Shown: in pieces, positions 23,753 to 32,729 of the stretch
How positions within the stretch are numbered: the stretch's first letter is position 1
Layout of the letters: each line of letters opens with the position of its first letter
Source of the DNA: an uncultured bacterium
GTDB taxonomy: Bacteria; Elusimicrobiota; Elusimicrobia; Elusimicrobiales; Elusimicrobiaceae
Direction: 5' to 3'
Assembly (NCBI GenBank): GCA_949294095.1
Contig: CASFFZ010000001.1
Coordinates: 62,001 to 126,000 of the forward strand
Length of the DNA stretch: 64,000 nucleotides
Made by a program: the position numbers and the translations under genes
The notes under the pieces: generated by a model
What the model was told of the DNA's origin: nothing
Database searches by the model: none
Seen by the model: only the letters and a program-made list of their open reading frames with translations

Positions 23753-24777
23753 CTAAAAATAGAAATTGGCACAAGGGCGGTCTTTTCTCTTAGGGTGCGT
23801 CTGCAGATAGAACACGCTGGCCGCCGGCGAACTGATGGCCACGAAGTGGCCGTCTTGCAAATACGCGGAAATTCCTGCTAACGCCTGCGGGGAAAACAAC
23901 CGCTCAAACAACGCCATATTTTTGGCAAAAAACTGCCGCCCGGATTCCAATGCTTCAGCGGACACGCTCATTTGTTCCCATCGTCTGGCAGTACTTTCCA
24001 ATGGAAATGCCCTTCTATTGGAAAAGAAATATTTGGCCAACGACCCGTGCACGGGAACCCAATGCATGATAGCAGGCATCCCGGTAATACGCGGCACATG
24101 CGCCAACTGTTTGACAGACTGGTTTAACACGCTAAACCACACATCTTCCACAGAAGCCTTTTGGGCAAGGGTGGGCATGGTGCGCAACCCTTTAGCAACC
24201 GGCTCATTGATGGAGCCGCTCCCGATATTTTTCCCGGCCATACTCATCACACAAGAAGCGTTATCCCCTATTGCGGAAACCGAAAAGCCGGAATAACAAG
24301 ACGAATCAATAACGGCCGTTTGAACCGAGTGTTCCTTTAATTGCTGTAAAATGGGATTTAAATCCCGAATATCGTGATAGTGCCCGCTTTGGTCACAAAT
24401 GCCGTGTATTTCTTTTTTGTTGTTTCCATGCGTTGAAATCACAATTAGCACTTGTTTCACAGGTTCGTTACGGACTTGCTGGAGGGCAACCAAAAAATCT
24501 TTCCAAATAAAGGGTTTTACATCCACCACCTCTGTTTTTTTTGCTTCGTCTATAAAGCCGTGCACTTGCCACTTTTAGAGGACAAAAAATTATTCCAAGC
24601 GTTAAATTCATTCGTAAAATTATTTCTATATTCATCACAAGAACCGCCCACCAAAAAGGCTTGTTTTGCCTCTGGGCCGCCTGGCAAGGCAAACGCATTT
24701 AGCGGATTGAACATAACACTTACAGCCAATGCGCTCGCCGCCGCAAAACACACACGCAATCGTTTTTTTATCTGCAT
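23753..24777 (-). pseudogene. Secreted caspase-like (clan CD) cysteine peptidase, frameshifted
   Basis: The N-terminal piece (start at 24777, GGAG upstream) has a signal peptide (MQIKKRLRVCFAAASALAVS...) and the peptidase opening AFLVGGSCDEYRNN...FNAWNNFLSSK. The frame stops at 24550. A second frame takes over at about 24565 and runs to 23753, with HGFIDEAKK, VLIVISTHGNNKKEIHG and TAVIDSSCYSGFSV. His in STHG and Cys in DSSCYSG are the catalytic dyad of caspase/legumain-type enzymes. One extra A in the four-A run near 24582 would join the halves into a protein of about 340 residues. It could be a recent pseudogene or a sequence error. Confidence 0.75.
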
Positions 24778-24801
24778 AGGATTCTCCAATTGGGGGTACT
24801 G

Positions 24802-25026
24802 TCAACGTTTTAAAAAAATTTTGGCCGGGCTCGTGGCGCCTTTAATAAGGGAAAGCTTATTTTCCGCCACGTTTAAATGTTGGGCCAGCAACGCGCGCAC
24901 GGCTTCGTTGGCGCGGCCTTGCTCGGCCGGCGCTTTGACCCAGATCTCATACGAATCCGGCCCTTTTTGCTCCAGGCGGTTTTTCTTTTCGCCCGCGTGC
25001 ACTTTTACTTTGAGGTAGCTTTCCAT
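24802..25026 (-). CDS. DUF167/YggU-family protein
   Basis: A 74-residue protein with the DUF167 pattern: VKVHAGEKKN near the N-terminus and KAPAEQGRANEAVRALLAQHLNV in the middle, ending GATSPAKIFLKR. The family is small, conserved and of unknown function. It follows the gpmI terminator and precedes the caspase-like gene by 24 bp. Confidence 0.88.
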   Translation of the reverse strand: MESYLKVKVHAGEKKNRLEQKGPDSYEIWVKAPAEQGRANEAVRALLAQHLNVAENKLSLIKGATSPAKIFLKR

Positions 25027-25059
25027 ACGGATATTGTACTTTTTCCCGGCCGGCGGCGC

Positions 25060-25097
25060 AAAAAACGGGGAAAGGATTTTCCTTTTCCCCGTTTTTT
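25060..25097. terminator. Bidirectional terminator behind gpmI
   Basis: AAAAAACGGGGAAAGG (25060-25075) pairs with CCTTTTCCCCGTTTTTT (25081-25097). It ends the gpmI transcript on the minus strand just before the DUF167 gene. Confidence 0.88.
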
Positions 25098-25112
25098 AAA
25101 AAGGCCCAACGG

Positions 25113-26669
25113 TTATTTTTCCACAATCAGGCTTTTGGCCGTCATATCGGCCGGTTTTTCAAGGCCCATCACATCCAACACCGTTACCGCAATGTCGCCC
25201 AGGTTGCCCGTGGCGGCCATTTTGGCGTTTTTATGGTCTTTGCTGACATACACAAAATCCACCAAGTTGGTCGTGTGTGCCGTTTTGGGCATATTGATTT
25301 TTTCGTCCCACATCTCTTCGGCGTTGCCGTGGTCGGCCGTGATGAACACCGTGTATCCGGCCGCCAGCGCGGCTTCCGTTACGGCGCCGGTGCATTCGTC
25401 CACCACTTCTACGGCTTTGACGACGGAGTCAAAATTGCCCGTGTGTCCCACCATATCGCAGTTGGCAAAGTTGATGACAATGAAATCATACTTATTGGCG
25501 GCGATTTGCTTGAGCGCTTCGTCTTTAACAAAGTATGCTTCCATTTCCGGATGTTCGGCAAAGGTAGCCGGATCAAAGCGGCCTTTGATTTCAATGCGGT
25601 CTTCCCCGGGGTACGGTTTAATCAGTTTGCCGTTGAAGAACGACGTAACGTGTTTGAATTTTTGCGTTTCCGCAAGGCGCAGCTGTTTTAAACCGGCCTT
25701 GGAAATCACTTCGCCCAGCAGGTTATTCATTCCGCCGCCGTCCGTCATAGACGGAAGGGCGTTGTAAGGGAACGCGTCGTAGTACTTGGTCAGCCCGCAG
25801 TACACGCAGGGCACGCGCGGCCCGCGGTTTTTGCCGGGGTAGTTGTCGTCAATAAAAGCGCGGGTAAGCTGGATGGCGCGGTCTTGGCGGAAGTTGAAGA
25901 AAATCACGCTGGAACCTTCTTCCATTCCTTTATAATCGCCCAGTACAGTAGGCGGGATATATTCATCCACCATCGGGCCGCCGTCGGGCGTTTTCATGGT
26001 TTTGTAATCGGTCAGCACCACTTCTTCGGCGGTGGTGCCGTGCAGGCCTTCGGCGCGGACAATTAAATTATACGCTTTATCGGTCAGGCTCCAATCTTCG
26101 CCGCGGTCCATGGCGTAGTAGCGGCCCTGAATCGTGGCAATTTGGCCCACGCCGTATTCCTTGATCTTGTCTTCCAGCGTGCGGATAAAGCCCACCGCGC
26201 TCTGCGGCGGCGTGTCGCGCCCGTCCGAGAAGAAATGCACATATACATTTTTAATGCCTTTTTCGGCGGCGTATTTTAAAATAGCGAACAGATGGTCTTG
26301 GTGGGCGTGCACGCCTTCATCCTGCACCAGCCCCATCACATGCAGCGGTTTGTTGTTTTTGAGGCAGTTGTCAATGCAAGCCGAAAACGCGGCGGACTTA
26401 AACAAGGAGCCGTCTTCAATCGTGTCTTTTAAGCGTTTGAGTTCCTGGATGACGATTCTGCCCGCACCCATATTCAGGTGTCCTACTTCGGACGATCCCA
26501 TATACCCGGCCGGAAGCCCCACTTGCTCGCCGGACGCTTCAATCTGCGTGTGCGGATATTGCGCCAGGTATTTATCCATATTCGGCGTTTTAGCGGTGGT
26601 TACCGCATTGTGCGGGCCGGCCTTGGCATCCCCCCAGCCGTCTCTAATAATTAAAACCACTTTATTCAT
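25113..26669 (-). CDS. gpmI: 2,3-bisphosphoglycerate-independent phosphoglycerate mutase
   Basis: The 518-residue enzyme interconverts 3- and 2-phosphoglycerate in glycolysis. It shows the alkaline-phosphatase fold with MGSSEVGHLNMGAGR (nucleophile Ser60), HAHQDHLFAILK, HFFSDGRDTPPQSA, INFANCDMVGHTGN and FITADHGNAEEM with metal ligands. The opening metal Asp is in IIRDGWG (usually LDGWG). The start is 2 bp after the exonuclease gene, so it is coupled to that operon. Confidence 0.96.
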   Translation of the reverse strand: MNKVVLIIRDGWGDAKAGPHNAVTTAKTPNMDKYLAQYPHTQIEASGEQVGLPAGYMGSSEVGHLNMGAGRIVIQELKRLKDTIEDGSLFKSAAFSACIDNCLKNNKPLHVMGLVQDEGVHAHQDHLFAILKYAAEKGIKNVYVHFFSDGRDTPPQSAVGFIRTLEDKIKEYGVGQIATIQGRYYAMDRGEDWSLTDKAYNLIVRAEGLHGTTAEEVVLTDYKTMKTPDGGPMVDEYIPPTVLGDYKGMEEGSSVIFFNFRQDRAIQLTRAFIDDNYPGKNRGPRVPCVYCGLTKYYDAFPYNALPSMTDGGGMNNLLGEVISKAGLKQLRLAETQKFKHVTSFFNGKLIKPYPGEDRIEIKGRFDPATFAEHPEMEAYFVKDEALKQIAANKYDFIVINFANCDMVGHTGNFDSVVKAVEVVDECTGAVTEAALAAGYTVFITADHGNAEEMWDEKINMPKTAHTTNLVDFVYVSKDHKNAKMAATGNLGDIAVTVLDVMGLEKPADMTAKSLIVEK

Positions 26670-26671
26670 AC

Positions 26672-27274
26672 TTAATTCTCCTTATTTACTGCTATCAAAT
26701 CTTTCCAGCGTTTGTACTGGAACGGCTCCAGCTGTTCCAATGTTTGTACGCCGTGCTTACTTAATATTGTAAGAAAATAATAGAAAATCTGCTCGGCCAT
26801 CTTCGTATCGGCCATGGCCCGGTGCCACCCTTGCGGATTAATGCCCAAATCCGCCGCGATACAGCCCAAATTGTTTTTGGCAAACCGCCCGCTCTTGCGC
26901 GCCAGCTTGAGCGTATCCAACACCGGATAAGGCGGGAACTTCATGCCGCATTGGGCAAATTCGCTCTTTAAAAAACCCACATCAAAATCGGCGTTGTGTG
27001 CCACGAGCACGCAGTCATCCAGCAGCGCAAGCAGCTTGGGCAAAATATCCGCAAACTGCGGGGCAGACGCCACCATCTCGTTCGTAATGCCGTGAATGGC
27101 CACCACATCCGGGTGCATGGGCATATCGGGGTTAATGAGGGTGGAAAATTCTTCTATCACCCGCCCGCCCTGCGAAACGGAAACCGCAATCTCGCAGATC
27201 TTTCCCCCTTCCAAGGGAGAAAGCCCGGTGGTTTCGGTATCCAAACAAGCAAATTTAATTTCAGAAAGCTGCAT
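26672..27274 (-). CDS. DnaQ-like DEDDh 3'-5' exonuclease
   Basis: The 200-residue protein shows Exo I DTETTG (Asp12, Glu14), Exo II VAHNADFDVGFL and Exo III WHRAMADTKMAEQIF with His and Asp. This fits a free-standing epsilon-like proofreading exonuclease or an RNase T-type enzyme. It sits between a membrane-protein gene and gpmI. Confidence 0.9.
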   Translation of the reverse strand: MQLSEIKFACLDTETTGLSPLEGGKICEIAVSVSQGGRVIEEFSTLINPDMPMHPDVVAIHGITNEMVASAPQFADILPKLLALLDDCVLVAHNADFDVGFLKSEFAQCGMKFPPYPVLDTLKLARKSGRFAKNNLGCIAADLGINPQGWHRAMADTKMAEQIFYYFLTILSKHGVQTLEQLEPFQYKRWKDLIAVNKEN

Positions 27275-27277
27275 ACG

Positions 27278-27991
27278 TTACCAATTTAAATAAAAGCGCA
27301 AGCGCACTAAAAACCCGATAAAGGCCGCCCCAAAAGCCCCCACGTAAAACGCCATATTGGAAATATCCATTAACCGTATTTTGCGGGCGTACAGACAGGC
27401 CAAAAACCACACCAACAAAAGCACCACCCACCGCCAGCCCGGCAGGAGCATAATCAAAAAGAAAATGGCGCACATCATCGTCAGCAGCCAGCGCTCGTCA
27501 AAGGTGGGATAGTCGCGCCCGTAGCGGTCTTGTTCTATGGCAAAAATAAACCACCCCAACACGCGGGTAGCCGTTACCAACCCCACACAAAAAATAATCC
27601 ACGGTTCGGCAAAAAAGTTGCCCGTTTCGTACAACACTTTAAACGGCACGCATAAGAACAAGAACAACAGGTTGACAATGGTTTTGGTAAAAAACGTCAA
27701 CACATGGCCGTGGCGCATTTTGCCGCCGAACTGGAAAAACCGATCCGCAAACACCAAGAACACGCAAAACAGCAAAATGCACAGCCAGCCCGGAATATGC
27801 CAAAACCCTAAAAAGGGCCACGTCATCGTCAGGTAGCCGTAGCACAGCAAAAAAGCCCACGCCAAAAATACGCCGGCATGCAGGGCAATGGCCCGGGGGC
27901 GGTTTTGCTCTTCCATTCGGTTAATCGTTTTGTGGAAGAACACAAAATCCGTCAAAAAGAAAGCTAAAAACAAACGCCAAAAGACAATCAT
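27278..27991 (-). CDS. DUF3307-like integral membrane protein
   Basis: A 237-residue protein with about seven hydrophobic segments. The N-terminal FLAFFLTDFVFFHKTINRMEEQNRPRAIALHAGVFL matches the pattern of DUF3307 proteins, in which conserved Asp and His lie in membrane helices; function is unknown. The ATG overlaps the histidine-kinase stop by ATGA, and the exonuclease gene follows 3 bp later. Confidence 0.7.
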   Translation of the reverse strand: MIVFWRLFLAFFLTDFVFFHKTINRMEEQNRPRAIALHAGVFLAWAFLLCYGYLTMTWPFLGFWHIPGWLCILLFCVFLVFADRFFQFGGKMRHGHVLTFFTKTIVNLLFLFLCVPFKVLYETGNFFAEPWIIFCVGLVTATRVLGWFIFAIEQDRYGRDYPTFDERWLLTMMCAIFFLIMLLPGWRWVVLLLVWFLACLYARKIRLMDISNMAFYVGAFGAAFIGFLVRLRFYLNW

Positions 27992-29697
27992 TTTCTCTCC
28001 TTGGGCAGGCAGACGGTAAACGTACTGCCTTTGCCCGGTTCCGAGGTTACGTCCAGCGACCCGCCGTGCGCCTGCACGATTTGCCGGCTGATAAATAACC
28101 CCAGCCCGTAACCGGGCCGGTCGGAACGGATTTGGTGGTATTTTTGAAAAAGTCCTTTTATATCCTGCGCGGAAATGCCGATGCCGCTGTCCTGCACGGA
28201 CAGGTAGTACGCCTTTTCATCCTGCACGGCGCGGAGACGCACGAAGCCTTTGTCCGTAAATTTAACGGCGTTGGAAACCAAGTTCATAATTACCCGCTGC
28301 AACAGCTTCGGGTCGGCGGGCAGCCTGCCCACCTCCGTTTCGGCCGTCAGTTCAAGGCCTTTTTCCCGCGCAGTGGGTTCCAGCGTATCGGTTACGTTTT
28401 TAAATAAGGCGGCCACCTCCACGCTTTCTTTTTTGGGGGTCATCATGCCCGCCTGCACGCGCGAAACGTCCAGCACGTCTTCCAGAAGCGAGGATAGATT
28501 GCGGGCGGCCTGGCTCATCATTTCCAAATAGTTTTTCTTTTCTTCCTCGCTCACTTTTCCGCTTTGCAAAATATACAAATATCCCTGCAGGCCCAGCAAG
28601 GGGGCTCTTAAATCGTGCGCCACGGAGCGGAACACCTGTTCTTTCATTTCGCTTACCTGCGCCTGCAGCTGCAGCACCTGATAATCTTTCAAATCGGCCG
28701 TCATTTGGTTAAACGCTTTAATCAACTGCTTAAACTCTCCCCACCCGATTTCTTCGTCCACTTTTTCATCCAAATTGCCGTTGCTCACTTCCTGCGCCGC
28801 ATGCGCCAGCGCGCCAATCGGCTCGCCCAGCCGCTCGGCAAACGTCAATGCGCCGAAATACGACAGCGTGGCGATGGACAACAAGAACAGCACAATAATG
28901 ATGTTGGTGTAGTAAATACTGCGGTAGGCCTCACTCTTAAGCTGCAGCACCGTTACATACGCCCCTAAAATGGGCGAAGCGGAAAAAGCGCCCACATATG
29001 TTTCCTGCGGGGTTTTTAAGTTTTTAATCAAATGCCTTTTGGAAGCAAAAGCATTACGCAGCGCCTCGGCGTCAAAGGTCGGTTTATATTGATAATCATT
29101 GGCGTATACGGCACCGTCTTGGTCTACAATATAGATCCGCCCGGTAAGGCCGATGCGCTGTTCCTGCACGCGGGAAAGAAAGCTGAAAAAGCTCATTATT
29201 CCGTATAAGAAATCGCCGTTGGAAAGCGGATAAATAAATTCGCTGATGGGCCGCCCGGCCACCACGTCAAAACTGCTGACGGACAGCCGCGGCGTTTTGG
29301 ACAATTCGGGCAAAGACGGATCCTGCGATAAATCCAAAACCGGTATTTGTCTTAAAATCTGTTTTTCGCCGGCCCGGTACAGTTCTTTTCCTTGGGGAGA
29401 AATCACCGCAAGCATCAAAAAATCGGGGTTGGCATTCAGCGCTTCCTGCAAAATCGGCTGCGGATCTTGTTTCTCGCGCAACGCTTCCGTTACCTGCGGC
29501 GCAAAAGCCAGGCGCCAGGTCAAATCTTCTATGTGCTGGTTCATGGAAGAAGATACAATCTGGGCCAAGTTGGCATGCGTTTCCAAAATGTTGTTTTTTA
29601 AATGCACCTGATAATAGGCCAGCAGCAAGATCATCGGGATCAGCGGCATCAGCACCACAGCCAGGAACAATTTAAAAAGTTTAGAGAATAAAGACAT
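27988..29697 (-). CDS. HAMP-containing sensor histidine kinase
   Basis: The 569-residue membrane kinase has a first helix (about 9-30), an extracytoplasmic sensor region (about 31-260), a second helix (about 262-285) and HAMP. The dimerisation domain carries FRSVAHDLRAPLLGLQGY with the phospho-acceptor His, and the ATPase domain has NLVSNAVKF, VQDSGIGIS and GYGLGLFISRQIVQAHGG. The sensor resembles dCache-type double domains. No response-regulator gene lies anywhere in the window. AAGGTGG precedes the start and TATAAT boxes lie at 29708-29720. Confidence 0.94.
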   Translation of the reverse strand: MSLFSKLFKLFLAVVLMPLIPMILLLAYYQVHLKNNILETHANLAQIVSSSMNQHIEDLTWRLAFAPQVTEALREKQDPQPILQEALNANPDFLMLAVISPQGKELYRAGEKQILRQIPVLDLSQDPSLPELSKTPRLSVSSFDVVAGRPISEFIYPLSNGDFLYGIMSFFSFLSRVQEQRIGLTGRIYIVDQDGAVYANDYQYKPTFDAEALRNAFASKRHLIKNLKTPQETYVGAFSASPILGAYVTVLQLKSEAYRSIYYTNIIIVLFLLSIATLSYFGALTFAERLGEPIGALAHAAQEVSNGNLDEKVDEEIGWGEFKQLIKAFNQMTADLKDYQVLQLQAQVSEMKEQVFRSVAHDLRAPLLGLQGYLYILQSGKVSEEEKKNYLEMMSQAARNLSSLLEDVLDVSRVQAGMMTPKKESVEVAALFKNVTDTLEPTAREKGLELTAETEVGRLPADPKLLQRVIMNLVSNAVKFTDKGFVRLRAVQDEKAYYLSVQDSGIGISAQDIKGLFQKYHQIRSDRPGYGLGLFISRQIVQAHGGSLDVTSEPGKGSTFTVCLPKERK

Positions 29698-29739
29698 ATT
29701 CCACCTTATTATAAATTATATCAATTCAAAACCCCGAAA

Positions 29740-29870
29740 CGGACAAAATCCTGCCCTTGCCAACCGGATGCAAAAACTGCTTTTGCTTAGGCCCGCCGCC
29801 GGCCCAAAAGGCCTAAAAACGGCTGGGCCTGCCGCCAAGGCGGGATTGGGCCTTTTTTCCGCTTTGATAC
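29740..29870. other. GC-rich, strongly folded intergenic segment
   Basis: Between the histidine kinase and the small ORF lies about 220 bp without a gene. Its centre has many self-complementary GGCC/GCCGCC/GGCGGG blocks and ends in TTTTTT on the plus strand (29859-29864), which looks like a terminator-type or structured-RNA fold. No plus-strand gene ends here, so what it would terminate is unclear. Confidence 0.35.
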
Positions 29871-29919
29871 AGGCCTTTTGACCCTGGTGAAATCCCGTCG
29901 GAAAACCTATAGTATAAGT

Positions 29920-30183
29920 ATGACAAAACACTTTATTTTATTTGCTTCCCGTATGCGCAGAGCCTTTCGGCAGGAAAGGGAACGAACCCTGCGCCAACAG
30001 CATATGCGCACCGTGTGCATACAGGAACAGATTATCTGTTTAAACCCAGAAGAAGCGGCTTTTGTAGCGCTGGAAACCAACCGGCTGCTGCGCGCCCAGC
30101 GCCAAGAAGCCAAGCGCAAAAGACGCTTAGGCATTCCGCCGCCGCCTACGCCCGGCAAAATCGCCTATGCGGTGTATATGTAA
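29920..30183 (+). CDS. Small, highly basic protein of unknown function
   Basis: The 87-residue product starts at an ATG 6 bp after TATAGT (29908-29913), with no ribosome-binding site, so its mRNA is predicted to be leaderless. It is rich in Arg, Lys and Gln (SRMRRAFRQERERTLRQQH; RAQRQEAKRKRRLG) and ends in a PPPPTPGK stretch. A central NPEEAAFVALETNRLLRAQ is likely a helix. I recognise no family; nucleic-acid binding is a guess from charge alone. A clean terminator follows. Confidence 0.6.
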   Translation: MTKHFILFASRMRRAFRQERERTLRQQHMRTVCIQEQIICLNPEEAAFVALETNRLLRAQRQEAKRKRRLGIPPPPTPGKIAYAVYM

Positions 30184-30197
30184 TTTAAATAACCAAT

Positions 30198-30226
30198 AAA
30201 AATCCGCTTCTCACAAGCGGATTTTT
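30198..30226 (+). terminator. Terminator of the small basic gene
   Basis: AAAAATCCGCTT (30198-30209) pairs with AAGCGGATTTTT (30215-30226) around CTCAC. It lies 15 bp after the stop. Confidence 0.85.
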
Positions 30227-30345
30227 AATACCCTCCTATCCACACCCCCAGGCAAGACGGCACAACCCGCCTTAAGCTATTTTTTATAAGTTTTCCCGGC
30301 TTGGCCCTTCCGCCCCAGCCTAAAGCGCGGATCGGCCCGGTTTGT

Positions 30346-31485
30346 TTATCTCGCCGTCACTTTTTTAATATGCAAATCGCATCCCGCCACCAACGCACTG
30401 CGCTTGCTGTGCATATGACGGATAAAAAATACGGGCTGCGAAGGATCCTGTTGCTGCAGACGAATTCCTTCGCGCAGGGTTTCCGCCGCAAGAGGCATAT
30501 TCCGCTCCAGCAAGGTATTAATGTCTCCTACGCCCGGGGCGGCGTATTCTACGACAAACGGCTTAAATTCTTTCAACAAAAAAGCCAAAGAAGCCGGTTG
30601 GTTATAATCGGTATGGCCAAAGCCGGCATGTACAAAAACAACCGCGTCCGGGTCTTGTGCATAAATGCGGCGGATGATCTGCGCCCAATAGGTATTCCGC
30701 TCCCGCATACCGCTGGGGGAAACGGTTTTCCAGGCCAAGGTTGTATTTGGGAAAGAAAGGGTATATCCGGTATACGCCAACTCGCGCGATAAAGCCGGGT
30801 TTTCCAATCCGACCACCCATACTCCCGCCGCCAGCAGCCGCTTGGTCAGCGCACGGTAGTAGGGGCGTTTTAACACCCGCTGGTCTACTTCTTTTTCTTT
30901 TTGAAGCACATGTAATTCCTGCCGGGCATCCGCATCCACAAATTCGGAAGCATAATAGATATTTTTATCGGGATGCGCTTTTTTAAACTGCATGATGGCC
31001 GCTTCTACATTTTCCGCCATCCAATTGATTTCATGCACTTCTCCCAACAAAACCAGCCGGGCATCATACGGAATATAAGACAAATAGTCAATTTTTCCCT
31101 GCTTGGCCTGCATGTCTACGCCGGCGCGCAGCTGACGAGGGCGCTGGGAAGCATAAAAATCGCGCTCTAACCAGCGTTTGACCAAGGCCTTTTGCATCCC
31201 TTCATTTTCCTGCAGTACCTGCTGGGAGGCCGCCTTTGGATTAAGCACAAAATAATCTTCCAGCATTACATTTAAATCACAAAAATTATCTTTTCCTAAC
31301 GCGCGCAAATACCGCTGCCGGGCCGCGGAGGCGGGCACGGAAGAAATGATGTTTTTGGAACCGGCCGGCACGGCCGAAGATTTCAACAACCCTTCCGCCA
31401 CCGCAGCAGGCAACCGATACACCTGTCCGGCGCCCACTCCGCCCGTTAACGTCAGAACCATAAACAGCAAACATATCTTTTTCAT
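30346..31485 (-). CDS. Secreted ChaN/TIKI-like protein, copy 2
   Basis: The 379-residue protein has a signal peptide (MKKICLLFMVLTLTGGVGAG). The core shows DARLVLLGEVHEINWM (Glu149, His151), YYASEFVDADARQ, VVGLENP, MRERNTYWAQ and VVFVHAGFGHTDYN, ending IRHMHSKRSALVAGCDLHI. The LGExH and HAGxGH motifs are those of the ChaN/erythromycin-esterase/TIKI superfamily, whose members bind haem or act as metal-dependent hydrolases outside the cytoplasm. The substrate is unknown. It is a clear paralogue of the gene 42 bp upstream. Confidence 0.7.
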   Translation of the reverse strand: MKKICLLFMVLTLTGGVGAGQVYRLPAAVAEGLLKSSAVPAGSKNIISSVPASAARQRYLRALGKDNFCDLNVMLEDYFVLNPKAASQQVLQENEGMQKALVKRWLERDFYASQRPRQLRAGVDMQAKQGKIDYLSYIPYDARLVLLGEVHEINWMAENVEAAIMQFKKAHPDKNIYYASEFVDADARQELHVLQKEKEVDQRVLKRPYYRALTKRLLAAGVWVVGLENPALSRELAYTGYTLSFPNTTLAWKTVSPSGMRERNTYWAQIIRRIYAQDPDAVVFVHAGFGHTDYNQPASLAFLLKEFKPFVVEYAAPGVGDINTLLERNMPLAAETLREGIRLQQQDPSQPVFFIRHMHSKRSALVAGCDLHIKKVTAR

Positions 31486-31527
31486 TTTTAAAAACTCCGC
31501 CCTTCCTGTATCCTAAATCTGTTGTAT

Positions 31528-32673
31528 TTAAAAACCTTTCTGCCCCAGCTCAAAAGACAATCGGGGGGCATACGCCTTAATGCTTACATCGCACCCCATC
31601 AGCCGGGCCGTCTGTTTGTTCTTTACCTGCCGAATATAGAAAACCGGTTCCGTGGGATTTTGAGCTTTCAGGTGCGCGCCTTGGTTCAATACTTCTGACG
31701 CAATAGGCGCCGTTTTATCCAACAACCGGTTGACGCTTACATGCATGGAAAATTCCATCACGAACGGCTGGAACTCGTTTAATAAACGCGAGAGGGAATT
31801 TAACTGCGTATAGTTAAGATGCCCGTGCCCGGCATGCAGCACAATCAAAGCCGAGGGATCTTGCTGCAGCAAGGTTCTAATCTGTTTCTCCCAATACCGG
31901 TTCCGTTCCCGCACGCCTAGCGCCGAAAAAGCTTTCCACCCCTGTTGTGCGGCAAAAAAAGGCTGGTTTTCCGTCTGCTCCTTGTTTGCGCGCAAATGGG
32001 GGGTTTCCAAACCCATCACTTGTACCCCCGTCCGAAATACGCGGTGCAGAAAATCATCATACCCGGAGGAAATGACTTTAAACGCTTCTATATCTTGTTC
32101 CTGCAGCAAAGAAATTTCTTCCCCGGGCCGCGCAAACAAAAATTCCGATGCGTAATAAACGTTTCGCTGTGGATGCTGGGCTTTCAGTTGTTCTAACAAA
32201 TGAATTACTTCCTGCTGAATCCAGGGCTGTTTGTGCACTTCCCCCACCATCACCAAGCGCGCATCGGGCGGGACAAGATGCGTATAGGAAGGAGTGCCCT
32301 GTATGGCACGGGCGGAAATATGCGGCTGCAGGGTTTGCTTATGCTGCGAAACGTAAAAATCCAAGTTCAGCCAATGCCGGGTCATCGCTTGCAGCAGCCG
32401 GGTGTTTTCGGCGCGTTCCGCCGCCGATACGCCGGTGCCGGACGGCAAGAAATAAGATTGCAGGGTAATATCCAAATCTCTAAATTGATTTTTTTGCAGT
32501 TGTTCCCAGTAAAGTATCTTTTTATCCAACCCGGAGAGATTTTTTAACGCCCGGCGCTGCAGCGATTGCTGCAAAATTTCCCGGGCTAGGGCGGAAGGCG
32601 CTTTGTAAGCCTGCGCCCACCCCAGCAAAGGAGCTGTAAGCAAGAATATACCGCCAAGCAGAATTTTCCTCAT
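31528..32673 (-). CDS. Secreted ChaN/TIKI-like protein, copy 1
   Basis: With the ATG at 32673 the product has 381 residues and a signal peptide (MRKILLGGIFLLTAPLLGWAQA). It follows the same plan as its neighbour: DARLVMVGEVHKQPW, YYASEFLFARPGEE, VMGLETPHL, VRERNRYWEKQI, LIVLHAGHGHLNY and IRQVKNKQTARLMGCDVSI. The ATG has no Shine-Dalgarno site but lies 6 bp after CATAGT, so it may be leaderless. Overall identity to copy 2 looks moderate, implying an old tandem duplication with divergence at the N-terminus. Confidence 0.7.
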   Translation of the reverse strand: MRKILLGGIFLLTAPLLGWAQAYKAPSALAREILQQSLQRRALKNLSGLDKKILYWEQLQKNQFRDLDITLQSYFLPSGTGVSAAERAENTRLLQAMTRHWLNLDFYVSQHKQTLQPHISARAIQGTPSYTHLVPPDARLVMVGEVHKQPWIQQEVIHLLEQLKAQHPQRNVYYASEFLFARPGEEISLLQEQDIEAFKVISSGYDDFLHRVFRTGVQVMGLETPHLRANKEQTENQPFFAAQQGWKAFSALGVRERNRYWEKQIRTLLQQDPSALIVLHAGHGHLNYTQLNSLSRLLNEFQPFVMEFSMHVSVNRLLDKTAPIASEVLNQGAHLKAQNPTEPVFYIRQVKNKQTARLMGCDVSIKAYAPRLSFELGQKGF

Positions 32674-32729
32674 ATATATACTATGGCTCTTTACGCCCTG
32701 CCAAAACAGGGCCTTTAGCCCTATCCCGC

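Noticed and set aside
24550..24600. Programmed -1 frameshift in the caspase-like gene at the T-TTT-TTG heptamer
   Set aside because: The heptamer is in the right phase, but slipping there meets a TAA two codons later in the -1 frame, so it cannot produce the full protein.
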